Origin: Coptis chinensis
Taxonomy: Eukaryota > Streptophyta > Magnoliopsida > Ranunculales > Ranunculaceae
Length of the DNA: 64,000 nucleotides
Assembly (NCBI GenBank): GCA_015680905.1
Contig: CM027382.1
Location: forward strand, 16,341,501 to 16,405,500
Reading direction: 5' to 3'
The notes below the pieces were generated by a model, which had not been told where the DNA came from, did not search any database, and saw only the letters and a program-made list of their open reading frames with translations. A program made the translations under genes and the position numbers. Each line of letters starts with the position of its first letter. Position 1 is the first letter of the stretch. Positions 43,047 through 55,226 of the stretch are shown piece by piece.

Positions 43047-43646
43047 TTGCTAATATCTTGGAAGACTTCCTTGTCGAAGATCTCAATTGGGAACCCGAGC
43101 CAATTACTTCAATCATTTCATCAACCACTAACCCCAGACACATGGCACCTCTACATAGATGGAGTATGCAACAATAGTGGTAGTGGACTAGGGGCTGTGT
43201 TAACTTCACCAGAAGGAACACAGCTACAGAAGTCAATCAAGATCGATTTCGCAATGTCAAATAATAAAGCAGAATATGAAGCATTGATCACAGGCTTCCG
43301 CATGTCACAACAGCTATAAGTTAAGAAGCTAAAAGCTCACAGTGACTCATAACTAATCGTCAAGCAGATCACCAAAGAGTATGTAACAAACGGAGCAAAC
43401 CTGGCCAAGTACGCTTAGGTTGTCAATGACATCATCAGCTCATTCAAAACATTCTCCTTGGAACACATTCCCCGAGAAGAGAACATACATGCAGACAGTT
43501 TTGCTTTCTTAGCCTCGAAAACCCAAGAGGCATGTCCCAGCACAGTCTACATTGGCATCCTGGAAAGGCCCGCATACCAGCAAGAAAGTGTCAACAACCT
43601 CACAGACTTTCAGCCCTTATCCGAAGAAGAGATCACTCAATCTTGA
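43047..43646 (+). pseudogene. Tat element second (plant-acquired type) RNase H
   Basis: HLYIDGVCNNSGSGLGAVL, FAMSNNKAEYEALITGFRM and FSLEHIPREENIHADSFAFLA form a complete RNase H fold pattern (D, E, D missing in the stop-ridden middle, and the HxxREEN.HAD end). A second RNase H after the polymerase is typical of the Tat lineage. Stops at about 43318 and 43350 and frameshifts break it. Confidence 0.75.
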
Positions 43647-43699
43647 ATAGGCCAATTTCTGAAATTTATCCTACATGGGGAACTCCCAGCATAAACAAA

Positions 43700-44835
43700 G
43701 AACGCTCGGGCCATATAATCAACAGATGACTGTTCTGTAAATCTGCTGGAGGACCCCACCTAAGGTACCTAACTCCACGCGAATGCCAACTCATCTTTGA
43801 CAAAATTCACAAAGGTGAATGTGGAAACCACGCATGAGCACGATCTCTGGCTCATAAAGTAATCGCCCAAGGGTATTATTGGCCAGGTATGCACATCGAG
43901 GCAAAGAAGTACGTTCTCAGATGCCACCAATGTCAAATATTTGGACACAACCATTTAAGTCCGGCACGGGAATTGATCACCATAGCCAGCCCATGGCCTT
44001 TTCATATGTGGGGGCTAGACATCATGGGACCATTCATTCCACAAAAGAAAACAGGACTCAAATACATCCTAGTAGCCACAGATTACTTCACCAAATGGGT
44101 TGAAGTAATCCCACTAGTTCAAGTCAAAGAAGTCCACATCATCAACTTCATATGGACCAATATCATTACAAGATTTGGTCTACCCCACACCCTTGTCATG
44201 GACAACGGAACCCAATTTGCTGGTTCACAAGTCAAGGCATTTCTACAAAAATGGCGTATCATTCAATCATTTTCTACACCTAGATATGCACAAAGCAATG
44301 GTCAGGCAGATGCTACCAACAAATCAATCAAAGAAAATCTCCAAAAGAAGTTGGAGAGCAAGAAAAGCCAATGGCCAGAATAACTTGAGAACATTCTATG
44401 GGCATACAAGACAACAACCAGAGCCAGTACCAATGAGTCTCCTTTCATACTTTGATTCGAAACAGAAGCAGTCATACCATCAGAGCTCACAATCACAATC
44501 ATATGATCTGACATTGTCGAATCAGGAGACAATGACAACATCCTGGCAAAAGAAGTCGATCTCCTAGACGAGTGAAGGAAAATAGCTGCAATATCCCTAG
44601 CTCCGACCAAACAATCCAACGATCTTACAACAAGAAGGTTGTCCCAAGATCTTACAAAGTTGGTGACCTAGTCCTCAAAAAGACATTAGCTCCAGCCAAG
44701 CTTGACCCAACATGGGAATGCCCCTACATTGTTGACAAAGTCGTTGGAAATAGAGCATACTGGATCAAAACTCAGCTCGGTGATATGCTTCCCTGACCTT
44801 TGAACATAGCTCTCCTCAAGCGATTTTATCAATAA
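43700..44835 (+). pseudogene. Tat element integrase
   Basis: It has the tail of a zinc-binding domain (RCHQCQIFGHNHL) and a core with GLDIMGPFIPQKKTGLKYIL and LVMDNGTQFAGS, the first two catalytic Asp residues. The third position reads NGQADATNKSIKENL, Asp in place of the usual Glu. The C-terminal domain is SYKVGDLVLKKTLAPAKLDP with a final NIALLKRFYQ. Several stops interrupt it. Confidence 0.82.
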
Positions 44836-45739
44836 TCTTTCTCCAGATGTATCAGTCAATATGAATAAAATTTCATCAGCATTTCGCGTACAAATGTCAT
44901 CTTTGCATTATATGAGTACCATTCATCTTGCACTAAGCTACCCGATCTGGGACATCACAATGTCGTCAGATACCACAACCGGAGTTAAAAACGACTCAAC
45001 TACAATTACCACGCAGTGGTTAATTATCAATCAAATCCAACCCAAGGTCTCCCAAAAGGACCCTAAATCAACTTAACACCAACGCCAAGATTAAGCATGA
45101 TTCAACAGTAATTGCCACGCAATTATCAGTCAAATACAAACATAAGGGACCCCTAAAAGGACCCAAAGCCAACTTAAGGCCTTGGAAAAGGGTTAAGTTC
45201 GGCTAAACTATAACTAACATTCAAAGGCAAGTTATCAGTCAATAAGAAGTTCCCCCAAAAGAAACGACCCAATCAACACACACGAGGAGACCTAGGTGAT
45301 AGCTACGCTCATCTAATCAAGTCGTGAACCAAACAATTATGACCTTCCAACATTAGACGATCTACCACAGTTCAATAGGTCATCAAAATCTGCTACTATG
45401 CAGCACAGAGCGTTAAACAATAAGTCAAAACACAGGAAAAACAATCACACGCATGGAAATTCGAAGATAATATCAATGCAGAACAAGTAAGTAGTTTAAA
45501 TATTTTACTTCTCACAAAATTTGGTCATATACTAGAGGCCCTCAGGTTATCCCAGGAAAACAACCTCAGCATCCCCATAAAAAAAATAGAAGTATCAGTA
45601 TCAATCACAAAAGAGAATATTGTTTAAACACTTCATCCACCAAAAACAAACTTACAAGAAGAACAAGATCTGTTAACACAATAAAGATTCTCCATATTCA
45701 AGGGTTCCAGTTGGCAGCCCTCATCACCAATAGCTAGCC
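44836..45739. other. Tat element spacer between integrase and antisense gene
   Basis: Polymerase coding ends at 44835. This stretch has short, non-conserved frames and several similar CAATTACCACGCA / AATTGCCACGCAA and GGGACCC / AAGGACCC phrases, suggesting decayed tandem repeats. No gene is seen. Confidence 0.5.
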
Positions 45740-48247
45740 GGATCACCACTTGCGTTCAGCACTTCGGTGGCAACATCTTCAATGGGTTGAGCAGCAGGAG
45801 CAATACCAAGGTCGGATGGTAGATTGTCTACTAGCATCTACAACAACACTATCCACAGCTACTGTTGCAGCCCCACTTTCGATCGACCTCTTGAGGGTTT
45901 TGTATTTACGTTATAGTTCCATGAAGTCCTCCACTAGAACATAAACATCCCCACTCTCTACCAAATCGACCAGGTAGTTGTATTCTTTTTTAGCTCTTTT
46001 AGCAACATCCTATGCTCACTTGGTCTCATTAACCCAATGCTGAGCCTCTACCCTAGAAGCATCAAGTGTTGGTTGCAGCAAAGCCACCTTCCCAGCCAGG
46101 CCCCTGACCTGAGACCTCAGTCCCGTCACTTCAGCCCTCTCCACCTCTTGAACCGCCACCAACTTGTCATAAGCCTCCTTGGCTGCATCCATCTCCTTCT
46201 TGTACAGGTTAGAGATAGTGGCCATCTCCCTCAGCTTCCTGTATATGGCCAGAACCTGATAAACCAACAAAATAAGTTAGATCGGAAAGATACCAACAGA
46301 GCACAAACAAAGATTAGATGGACACTTACAAAGTACAATGAGCGATCCATATCTCTCAGGTTCACCCCCAGATCCTTCCCAGTCTCTAGCTGGAGCCTGT
46401 CCCCATCCAGGGCAACACTCTCCAACAGCCCTCCAGCAACTAATAAAGATTTGAAACTATAATCCAAGTTCTTCACTAGCTTGATCAACCCACTCACCGG
46501 GTCGTAGTAGCTGACCACCCAGTCAAGGACGACATCACCACTCTTGTCACTTGGGGCCGCACTCCCCGACTCCTTGCACTTCTGGGCAGCTAGCTCAGTC
46601 TCATTAGCCTTCTTCTTGCCCCGGGCATTAGCTACCCCCACATCAACCACCAGCTCCTTCAGGTTCATCTTCTTCAAGGGAGCCCGACCTGAAGATGTAC
46701 GACCTTCCCCAGCACTAGGTCGTTCCTCAGACTCAGTTCGGGACCTCTTCGCCCCCTCAGACTCATCTACCTCAGAGCGCCTCTTCAGCTAAGGCCTCCG
46801 AAAAGGAGCAGGAGCATCATCAGCTCCCCCAACACTTCCACCTGCACCATGACCAAATCGTTCACCATCACCCCCCCTCAGCACGTCTAGGAGCAGAACA
46901 ACTATTAGCATCTCCTCAAGCCGTTCTCACTCCAAAAACAGGTGCCCTCCTTTCGCTCTCCCTCTCCATCTCATCGTCTAAGCTAGAATCAGAGATGTCA
47001 AAAACGAGCTTACGAGCCCTCTTCTTTTGCTCTACCTTCTTCCGGTTGATCTTCTCCCCTCCACTCTTCTTAAAGTAGTGGGTAACCTCCCCCAAGACAA
47101 CTCGTTTATCTTCCCAACTCAAACAAGTAAACTTTTCTATAACGTCAAGCTGAGGACGACCTCGAATGGAAACCTCTACACAAAAGGAAACAAAAATATC
47201 AGAACATACAACATATCAAATACAATACTTACATACGACCTACAAAATAACTACCTACCATCCCACTATACAGAACAGGTATTCAGCTCACACCCAGAGG
47301 GGGTGTAATTACCCAAAACCAACAACGGCCTAAGCCCCCATTCCTCTTTACTCACCCCCACAATCACATCAGACTTCCCCCTTACGACCTGCAAACTAAA
47401 GTTCATTGCAGACGATCTCTTCACAGAAAAATGCTCCAACACATCCCTTAAGTGGATGTTATAACCTCTCTCATTCAACAAATCTAATACATGGAAAACC
47501 TTCCAACTAATCCCTACGAACTGATTGCACAAAAGGAAACAAAAATATCAGAACATACAACATATCAAATACAATACTTACATACGACCTACAAAATAAC
47601 TACCTATCATCCCACTTTACAGAACGGGTATTCAGCTCACACCCAGAAGGGGTGTAATTACCCAAAACCAACAACGGCCTATACCCCCATTCCTCCTTAC
47701 TCACCCCCACAATCATATCAGACTTCCCCCTTACGACCTGCAAACTAAAGTTCATTGCAGATGATCTCTTCACAGAAAAATGCTCCAACACATCCCCTAA
47801 GCGGATGTTATAACCTCTCTCATTCAACAAATCTAACACATGAAAAACCTTCCAACTAATCCCTACGAACTGACAAGGGGTTTTTCCACAAAAATTCAAA
47901 ACCTCAATAGTAAGACGGGAAAACGACAACCTCATCCCAGCCTTCAAGTGCCCATAACAAACCACCACTCCCCCATCCCGAGGAACATAATCATTATTAT
48001 ATAATCTCCTCTTCTCACTCAGGTCATACACCTCCAGGTCGGACTCTACCCAACCAAACTCCCTCAAATTAGCATAACAACCTACCGACCTAGACTCCAC
48101 CTCCTCAGCCATCGTCTCCAATGGAGAAGATGATGACCCCCCAACTCCACTACGAACCCTAACTTCAACATCTTCTTCACTTACAATTCTCTCTCTCCAC
48201 TGATCAATCTCCACTTCACCACTCAAACTATCATTGGTCATAGACAT
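45740..48247 (-). pseudogene. Antisense spliced accessory gene of the Tat element
   Basis: The gene reads from 48247 leftward. The first exon (to about 47600) begins MSMTNDSLSGEVEIDQWRER and has AGMRLSFSRLTIEVLNFCG, FVGISWKVFHVLDLLNERG and LEHFSVKRSSAMNFSLQVV. These resemble the putative gypsy-type transposon domain known from antisense ORFs of plant gypsy elements. A second exon (from about 47176) is basic (KKVEQKKRARKLVFDISD) and ends at a GTAAGTG donor (46330/46329). A third starts at 46255 after an AG and is a coiled coil (KEMDAAKEAYDKLVAVQEVE). The intron between is 74 bp. Stops, at least in the second exon near 46916 and in the third, show decay. Function is unknown; a role in regulating the element has been supposed for such genes. 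Confidence 0.6.
47178..47878 (-). repeat. 349-bp tandem duplication inside the antisense gene
   Basis: CAAAAGGAAACAAAAATATC occurs at 47181 and again at 47530. The following ~345 bp match closely, through AACTAATCCCTACGAACTGA. The duplicated block covers the end of the first exon and its donor site, so the gene has two possible donors. Confidence 0.85.
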
Positions 48248-48629
48248 TGTGAAAACAAGAGAAGCAGAAAGATCAAATTTTTAAGTTTGAAAGCACGCAC
48301 CTGATAACAAAGGATAGAAAAGTTTTTTTTTCTTTTCTTTATTTCTTTCGCTCTGCATTTTCCTTGGTTGATGAGAATGAAGAGGTGAAAACCTTTCGCA
48401 CACCAAAACCCCTGAGCTGCCCAAACCTCGAGAAGAGACAAACGTTTCGTATTCCCAAAACACAATCATAACTCGGCCACAAACCGCCGCAATTTTGGGC
48501 CTATGAGTCAGATCCAATTGTTCCCGCACATTTTTCCAAAATACAAAAAAATCCATCAGACGAACACGTGTTAAAAAGCTTTGTTTGAACTTTTAGTTTC
48601 ACACCTCAGCTATCCAAACAATAAGTAAA

Positions 48630-48642
48630 ACAAAGGGGACTG
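48630..48642 (+). promoter_or_regulatory. Polypurine tract of the Tat element
   Basis: AACAAAGGGGA lies directly before the 3-prime LTR, in the position where plus-strand synthesis is primed. Confidence 0.6.
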
Positions 48643-49103
48643 TGTAAATACTCTCCGTTCTATATTTCATGTCACTACAGCTCACGTGTCCACAACCCAT
48701 GTCGTATCTCCATCAACTCGTACCACATTGCCAGTACGTCGTAACAACTCAGACTCAGGTCATTTCAAATCTCAGTTACAGCCATATATGGAAGCAAATC
48801 ATCTAGAGCAATCTGGAGCTCAGTCAATGCACCAATCAAGGAGACATTAACTTTGTAACATCAGGTATAATGTCGAATCATCAAGATAGCACACAATGTG
48901 GATCTATACTTGACAAACGGTCTGGAGCAAATGGAAGGTTAGCTCAAATATCTATAAGTAGAGAGAGATGAACTACGTAAGGCTTGATTCAAGTTTATTT
49001 CTAGAAATTTGATATGTAGGCAACTCTTGTCCCAAGAAGAGTGCAGTCATTCCTTATCAAACAGAACATCAGGTCGTTCACCCCAAAACACCAAACCCCT
49101 ACA
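48643..49103 (+). repeat. 3-prime LTR of the Tat element
   Basis: It starts TGTAAATACTCTCCG and ends AACCCCTACA, followed by the CCATC duplication and the continuation of the segmental duplication. Confidence 0.88.
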
Positions 49104-49330
49104 CCATCTCTACCAGAGTACCAGAGTACCAGACTACCAAATTGATTTCGCTAATGAGGAACACGAAATGTAGATTTAGTTTCCTTGATAACAAGCCCAT
49201 GGATGAAACCATATATGGCTCTGGAAGTAGCAGACAAAAAAGAAATAGTCCCACATTGGTTGGCCAATGAAGAAGCATAAGTAAAGGTGAATATAAAATG
49301 AGAAGTTGTGCAACAGTTACCAGTATCTTT

Positions 49331-49468
49331 GCGCTTGGGGCAATGACGCAGCTAATGAGGTCTAACCGAGGCGCGTCATTTGCTGGTTGAAAACTATTTC
49401 CAAACCCCCTCTTCGGCCTTGGTTCGCTTGGGCCGTCGAGAATTTTTGGAAGGGCTCCCTCTAAACAA
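49331..49468 (+). repeat. GC-rich dispersed repeat, copy B
   Basis: Same block as 9322-9457, carried along by the segmental duplication, so it is not an independent insertion. It matches copy A closely. Confidence 0.7.
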
Positions 49469-49938
49469 GGGTAAAGCCCTATAATTCCAATTACAAATTT
49501 TGTTTTGCGTCCGTACCAGCTAAATTATGCGATAATTCAATTTTGTTGGGGACTGTACCTCAACAGCTGAATTATGTAATAATTCGATTTTGTTGGGGAT
49601 TGTATGGTTTTGTAAGGGCTTCAAAGTTCTAGCTGAATCGGTTTCGATCTTCACATTTCAATATTTCATAAATCTATGATTCAAAGTTTTTGTAGAGTAA
49701 GGATTGAGACTTGACACGAAGAACGCAGTTCAGCTAGAGGAGCTCTCAATTATTAAGTGGTTCTCTCTATGTAATATTCTTGCTCATCACAATGGAATTA
49801 AAAGACTCTGAAATTGTGGGTAACTATTTGATAAATAGGCCAGCAACAGTGTTCTACACATATAGCGGTGTTTGAAAAAGGGTGTTTGTGTTTCCCTAGT
49901 TCTAGTGCACAATCTCACATTCACCTAGTCACCTAGAC

Positions 49939-50339
49939 TATAGTACAAAATATCTTGATATATCGCAATATTTGGGGATATCTATCCAGATTTCAGATAA
50001 AGATATATAAATATCATGATATATTCAGAGATATATACGACTGCAAATATCGGTGATATTTAGATGATATTTGTGATATTTATGATATTTGGGGATATTT
50101 TGTGTATATAACAATTTTATTTAATATTTACTATTATATTTCAAATAAGTATAAATAATGTATCATGATATATCAAGAAATATCCATAATATCTACGATA
50201 TTTGTCGATATTTTGGATATATCCATAATATTTGCATGTGAAACAATATCAAATATCCCCAAAGAGAGAAATATATCCACGATACATATCCAGAAATTGA
50301 ATATCGATAAATACCCATATCCTGATATTTTGTACTATG
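49939..50339. mobile_element. hAT-like MITE, 401 bp
   Basis: The left end reads TATAGTACAAAATATC and the right end, reverse complemented, CATAGTACAAAATATC. ACCTAGAC flanks both sides (49931-49938 and 50340-50347). Copy 1 of the duplication has an empty ACCTAGAC site near 9817. An 8-bp duplication suggests the hAT superfamily. The interior is dense in GATAT/ATATC motifs and is largely self-complementary in short range. There is no coding capacity. Confidence 0.85.
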
Positions 50340-50587
50340 ACCTAGACATCATACTACAAATAGTGCGTGTGAGCTGTGGCAGTTTAGGTAGGTATAAAAT
50401 ATAAAGATCGTGGCCCTAAACTTTTAATTGTACCAGCATTCTATACGAAAACTTGTACATTGAGGCCGATTCTGCAAGTCTTCAACAAATTATCCTAAAT
50501 CTATAACTTCTAGATAGATCCATGAGTCAAGTATCCATGTTATATGGACTAGCCGTAGAGTACATCATCTTGGTCTCTCCACCCCTG

Positions 50588-51457
50588 GCCTATTTGGCAC
50601 ACAAATTTAATTTGCAATGTCACCGGCAGCTAAAACTTTTGCTACACCGTGGGCTGAGGAGGCTTGGGCATAGAGTAGTACAATATTGAATCGAAGTTAC
50701 GATCTTCTTAAATTAGACAGGAGTTACAGATGAGTTAGTGATGGTACAACACTACAACGTAACGTACAAGAGGTACAACAAATGATGCGCAAAGGCGCAA
50801 CTGATGACTCGGTGCAAGCTGAATAATAAAACTAGTGGATGCCATGTCCTCTGGCCCAGACCATTTCAAGCGTTGATAATTACTTAATTAGAGCTTCCGT
50901 ATAATTTGGAATTCCACCATTGAACTCCCCCACATTGGAAACTTTGGAATTTTCACCTTTCATTATTTTCATTATCCAGTTTAATTGTCATTTGGATTTC
51001 ATTGAAATTTCAACCTTTTCGACATAATTCGTATACAAGTCATCCAACCCGTCCATCACATAACATTTGAATTTTGGAGATTGAATAGGACAAGACTATA
51101 TATCACATACAGCTAAAAAACCTTGTAGCACAATATACCCCCACGGCCCCACCAATTCCATTACCAATATTTTCCCTTCAAAAGTTGCGGCTGTTGCATT
51201 GTACAATAGCTGATACATTTTGACACTTGGACACACCTTATTAGTCAAAAACAGCCCATTTCCACAAAACCGTTAGAATTTGTTCTTTGGGTAAACCCAA
51301 TATTGAATAATTACCTTCCACGTGTCCCAATCCTTTTTAAGGCTTTACACTCCCACATTCCTGACACCTTTCTGGGTTGTGTATTTGTTCTTTCTTTGCT
51401 ATCAAGTTTTCAGTTTTCACCATTTTTTCGAGACTTTTGGAAGCTTGTCTCTCAAGA
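50588..51457. other. Region upstream of ARID-HMG copy 1
   Basis: No gene is seen before about 51180. From there the sequence is shared with 55000-55378 and 60640-61014 (phrases ATTCCCTTCAAAA and TTTTACACTTGG-like), marking the duplicated promoter and 5-prime UTR. Confidence 0.55.
51319..51324. promoter_or_regulatory. G-box (CACGTG), ARID-HMG copy 1
   Basis: CCTTCCACGTGTCCCA lies 139 bp before the start codon and is preserved in all three tandem copies. G-boxes bind bZIP and bHLH factors; whether this one is used is unknown. Confidence 0.5.
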
Positions 51458-53276
51458 ATGGGAGAAAGGGCTGCTGAGAAAATGACTTTCAAGAAGAAAA
51501 TGACTTTTACTGAAATGCTACTTGAAGATGATGTGGAGGTTGAGCTTTTTCCTGCTCCCTTAGCTTCACATGAAGCTGTTATTAAAGACCCAACTCTTTT
51601 TAGACATACCCTTGAAAGCTTTCATACTGAAATGGGTACTCAAATCAAGTAAATAACTTTTTCTTATTATTCTATCTATTAGTGTACGTTTTTACACTTG
51701 AGATGTAATTTATTAATTAATGCATGGCTGGGTTTTGATTCAGATGTTTCTTTTGTTGTTGTTGAAAAGGACTCCTGTGATTGAAGGGATAGATGTGGAT
51801 TTGCATTTGTTCTATACTGAAGTTACCAAGCGGGGTGGTTTTGACAAGGTAAAACATTATATAGTATTGCCAACAAAGTTATTTGTTTCTCATCAATTGG
51901 ACTCTATTAAATGAATCTTATTCTATGACGTTGATCCTAATTGATGTAGGTGGCTGAGGACAAAAAGTGGACTGAATTAAGCAGAGTTTTCAACTTTCCT
52001 GCAAACGCAACAAATGGTTCATATGGGCTGAGGAAATATTACAAGGACCTTCTTTACCATTATGAGCATGTGTATTTCCATAGGCCAGATAGTCCACCTC
52101 TAAGTAAAACTCCAACAGGTATACAGTTACAAACTCTCTGTTTGATTTGTATCTTTCCATATCTTTTAGGCTTGTAGTTGTATATATAATTATATATATT
52201 GGTATTTTTGGTTTCTTTTGAGTTTTAATCCAGTGTCTCTTATTTGCAGTAGTACTTCCTGATTTGAACATATCTCTTTATGACCAGGAATTTGATCCTG
52301 ATGGTAATTTTTTATGTTCACATTTACCTGTACTTTGCTCGATCATTATTTTCAGTTGATTCATTAGTTATAACTCCGTTTCATATTATGGTCTCTCCAT
52401 GTAAGAGTGATTGAGTACGATTTATAGTGATGACCTCACACTTAGACTCGAGAAAAAAGAGAGAAAGAAACAGCAGTATGAATTATATCCATCAGGTATC
52501 ATTAGACATTGATATCAATAAGCAACGGATGAATTTAGCCATTAATTATTATATTTGTAAATGCATGCTATGTAATGCATCTCAATACTCAATCCAGAGG
52601 TATGCATAAGGCTGCCACCTTAAGATTCTGGATTAACTACGTAATATGATCTTATACTTTGCTAATACAATTTTGTCCTGTTTGCTTAACCCTGTTTCCT
52701 CAATATTGACATGTCTCAATTATCATATTGTCCTTCAGAATCGGAAATTATGAACGTGATAGGGAAAGTTGATGGCATATTGTATGATGGAGACTATTTA
52801 GGGAATGCGAACGTTGGTTCCAAAAACCCTATGGGAGTACCATACCACCCTACAGAAGTGGCTGCTTCTACTGCTCCTGAGAATTTAGCTACACCTAACC
52901 ATCCTACAGCTTTTTCTATGCTGCAAAACACGCGGACTTCACACTGCACCCAGGAGAAACTAATGTCAGCAAAGTTAACATACTCATACAATGATTCATC
53001 CACAAACATGGGCCAAAATACGGCAAAATAAACTATAAATGTGGAATGTACAGATGGATTTGCATCTACCAAATAGATACGATTAGTGACATTTTGCATA
53101 GGTGTCTAGGTGATATGCGCTGATAATTTATGGTTATATAAGAATGTTTCTTTCCTTATTATAGTTGACAAATTAATATATGTTTGCTGTAGGTTTATCA
53201 AAAAATGCAGGCTAAGGACATTGAAAGGTATCAGAAAGAAAGGAAAGAGTATCGAGACAAGATAAATCTTTTGTAG
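51458..53276 (+). pseudogene. ARID-HMG-box protein, copy 1 (HMG box frameshifted)
   Basis: Exons: 51458-51648, 51770-51848, 51950-52118, 52250-52303, 52739 to about 53031, and 53193-53276. The ARID DNA-binding domain is complete across exons 1-3 (KDPTLFRHTLESFHTEMGTQ, LFYTEVTKRGGFDKV, YGLRKYYKDLLYHYEHVYFH). In exon 5 the HMG box (SFFYAAKHADF) lies one frame off the upstream reading because of a shift near 52905-52915, and no good donor follows. The last exon (YQKMQAKDIERYQKERKEY) is preserved but unlinked. If translated to the stop at 53031 it would give a 261-aa ARID-only protein, so a residual function is possible. Plant full-length relatives are nuclear DNA-binding proteins. Confidence 0.75.
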
Positions 53277-53665
53277 ATAGATCCATGGGAAAAAGGGCGT
53301 AAAAGATACATATAGGCCTTTTGAAGTTATCTAAGAAATCATGAAAGCTGAACGAAAATGGGGACTAAGATACCAGAGATAGACACAAGCTTTATACTTC
53401 TTGGAATTTCATAGATTTTATTTAGAATTGTTGTCTGAAATTCAGTTAGAGACGTATATGTTTTGCTGATACTTATATTTCTTCTTGAACCTTGCTTTAT
53501 GCCAGGGCACCTTTGCTTCCATTTAAGTGTTGCATTGGGATCTTTTGTGCTCATTCATTCGTGATTCCTCACTACCTTCTGATCAAAGAGTTCTATCTTG
53601 ATTGCATAGTGAATTCGCTTGCCTTTTGTTATTACTAATTGTCTAATTTGCAGGATAAACTTTGT

Positions 53666-53773
53666 ATAACCGAGGTGAGCCAATTGCCGGTTGAAAACAT
53701 TTTCCAAACCCGTCCTCAGCCTTGGTTCTGCCTTTGCCATTGATAATTTCTGGAAGGGCTTCCTCTGAAAACG
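53666..53773 (+). repeat. GC-rich dispersed repeat, copy C
   Basis: It lacks the first ~30 bp of copy A and runs from ATAACCGAGGTGAGCC to GGAAGGGCTTCCTCTGAAAA. It lies about 390 bp after the last codon of ARID-HMG copy 1 and is more diverged than copies A and B. Confidence 0.6.
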
Positions 53774-55220
53774 GGTAGTACCAGTGGATGCACTGGTTCT
53801 CCATTTCTCCATGATGTAGTAAGGCACTTGTGATTACTGAATGATAAGTTGTGATTGTTGACGGGAGAGGAGCCTTGTCGAAAACCTTAGGTGCGTGCGG
53901 TCATGAATAACATCTTTATTCAGACATAAAACTAACATGTATCCGAATCAAACATTCTCCCTTTATTATTCTGAGCAATCAAACTAGGCCTTAATCTTTC
54001 ACCTCCCGGTTGGTTCTTATAGTCGTCCAAATTATGCACTTAAAAATATTGAAGTTCGATAATGTCCTCCCCTGCTTTCTTGAGCCAAAGTGGATTACGT
54101 ACTGTGTCATCTCATATCATGAGGTGCATTTTTTTTTTGGAATTTCAGAGTATTGATTGAGCTAGGTTTAAAAATTCAACGCCTATGTTCATTGAATGCC
54201 TGAATTAATAGGTACAATCCTAACCATTAATGAAACAGATAACAGACGAGGAATAAGCTTTGGTATAATGGTATTGCAATGATAGGTTCCATAAGAAAAA
54301 TGACTTGTAGTTGAGTTGGTCTACAAATAGACCCAGTTCTTCAGTTCGGGACTTCAATTATATGATGTTAAGATTGTTAACAATATCTGATTCTCGGTTT
54401 AAGTTAATACGCCACACAATATTTTTCATGAGAAGATTTGTTATGCCCGTGTAAGTCGTATAGTATCAAATACTAAATTAAGAATTTGAAGTGTCTTAGA
54501 GTACTAAATTAACAAGTTTTGTTAATATGAGCATTCGAGACAAGTCAGACAACCCTGGTTGTTATATGGGTACCATGGGCATGACTATATGACACCATCT
54601 GGTGAAGTTAAAGTCTTTGGTGCCACCGTGGCACAAATCAGAAATTCCACCCGCGCGACCACCATTTTGTTAGGTTGCTCAAACACCTCTACTGATATGC
54701 AAGATTGGAAATTCGGAGACATGCATGGACTGATGGACTATTATTATTGATTCATATGCGAGCATACAAGTATGTAATATCTGTCCATCACCCACACATC
54801 ACTTTCACAATCCTCATCACTAATTAAACATCTCTATTCATGTGGAAATTTAGCCAAAAGAGTGAAAAGACCATTTGGAAATTTGAATATATAGTGAAAA
54901 ATAGTACATAACTGCTGTCACATTGCACAAAATCTGATTGTACATAACTGCTAAGCAAAATACCTCCATCCTTCCCATTACCAATATATTCCCTTCAAAA
55001 AGTAGAAATCAGCTGTCACATTGTACAAAATCTGATACGTTTTTACACTTGGACACTCCTGATTAGTTAAGACACTCAACTTTATCTCTCTTCTCAGGTG
55101 GCCTGATGTTTGATTTTTACTAATTACTATCACCGTGTTAACTAACTACACAACGTAACAGTCCAACACAAGCCGTTGTTATAGCACCTTGGTAAAAACT
55201 AATATTGAATGATTACCTTC
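53774..55220. other. Spacer between ARID-HMG copies 1 and 2
   Basis: No gene is supported. From about 54330 it is related to 60200-61014, which marks the start of the unit duplicated between copies 2 and 3 (shared phrases GGAGACATGCATGGAC and ATATCTGTCCATCAC). Confidence 0.55.
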
Positions 55221-55226
55221 CACGTG
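55221..55226. promoter_or_regulatory. G-box (CACGTG), ARID-HMG copy 2
   Basis: TTACCTTCCACGTGCCCCAT lies 158 bp before the start codon, at the place of the G-boxes of the other two copies. Confidence 0.5.

Larger units (their letters stand above)
38990..49103 (+). mobile_element. Tat-lineage Ty3/gypsy LTR retrotransposon with antisense gene
   Basis: The 10.1-kb element has LTRs at 38990-39455 and 48643-49103 and CCATC duplications at 38985-38989 and 49104-49108. Order on the plus strand is gag, protease, reverse transcriptase, RNase H, a second RNase H, and integrase. A spliced accessory gene lies on the minus strand before the 3-prime LTR. The extra RNase H and the antisense gene are marks of Tat/Ogre-type elements. 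Stops and frameshifts in nearly every domain, and clearly diverged LTRs, make it an old, dead copy. Confidence 0.88.
11538..50587 (+). repeat. Segmental duplication, copy 2 (expanded to 39 kb by insertions)
   Basis: Homology to copy 1 is found at about 11538-11751, 15831-17031, 38782-38989, 49104-49938 and 50340-50587. Both copies end at the same CTCTCCACCCCTG. Each gap is filled by a separate insertion, four of them with matching target duplications. The 11752-14459 block instead replaces about 170 bp of copy 1, including the O-methyltransferase start codon. Confidence 0.85.
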
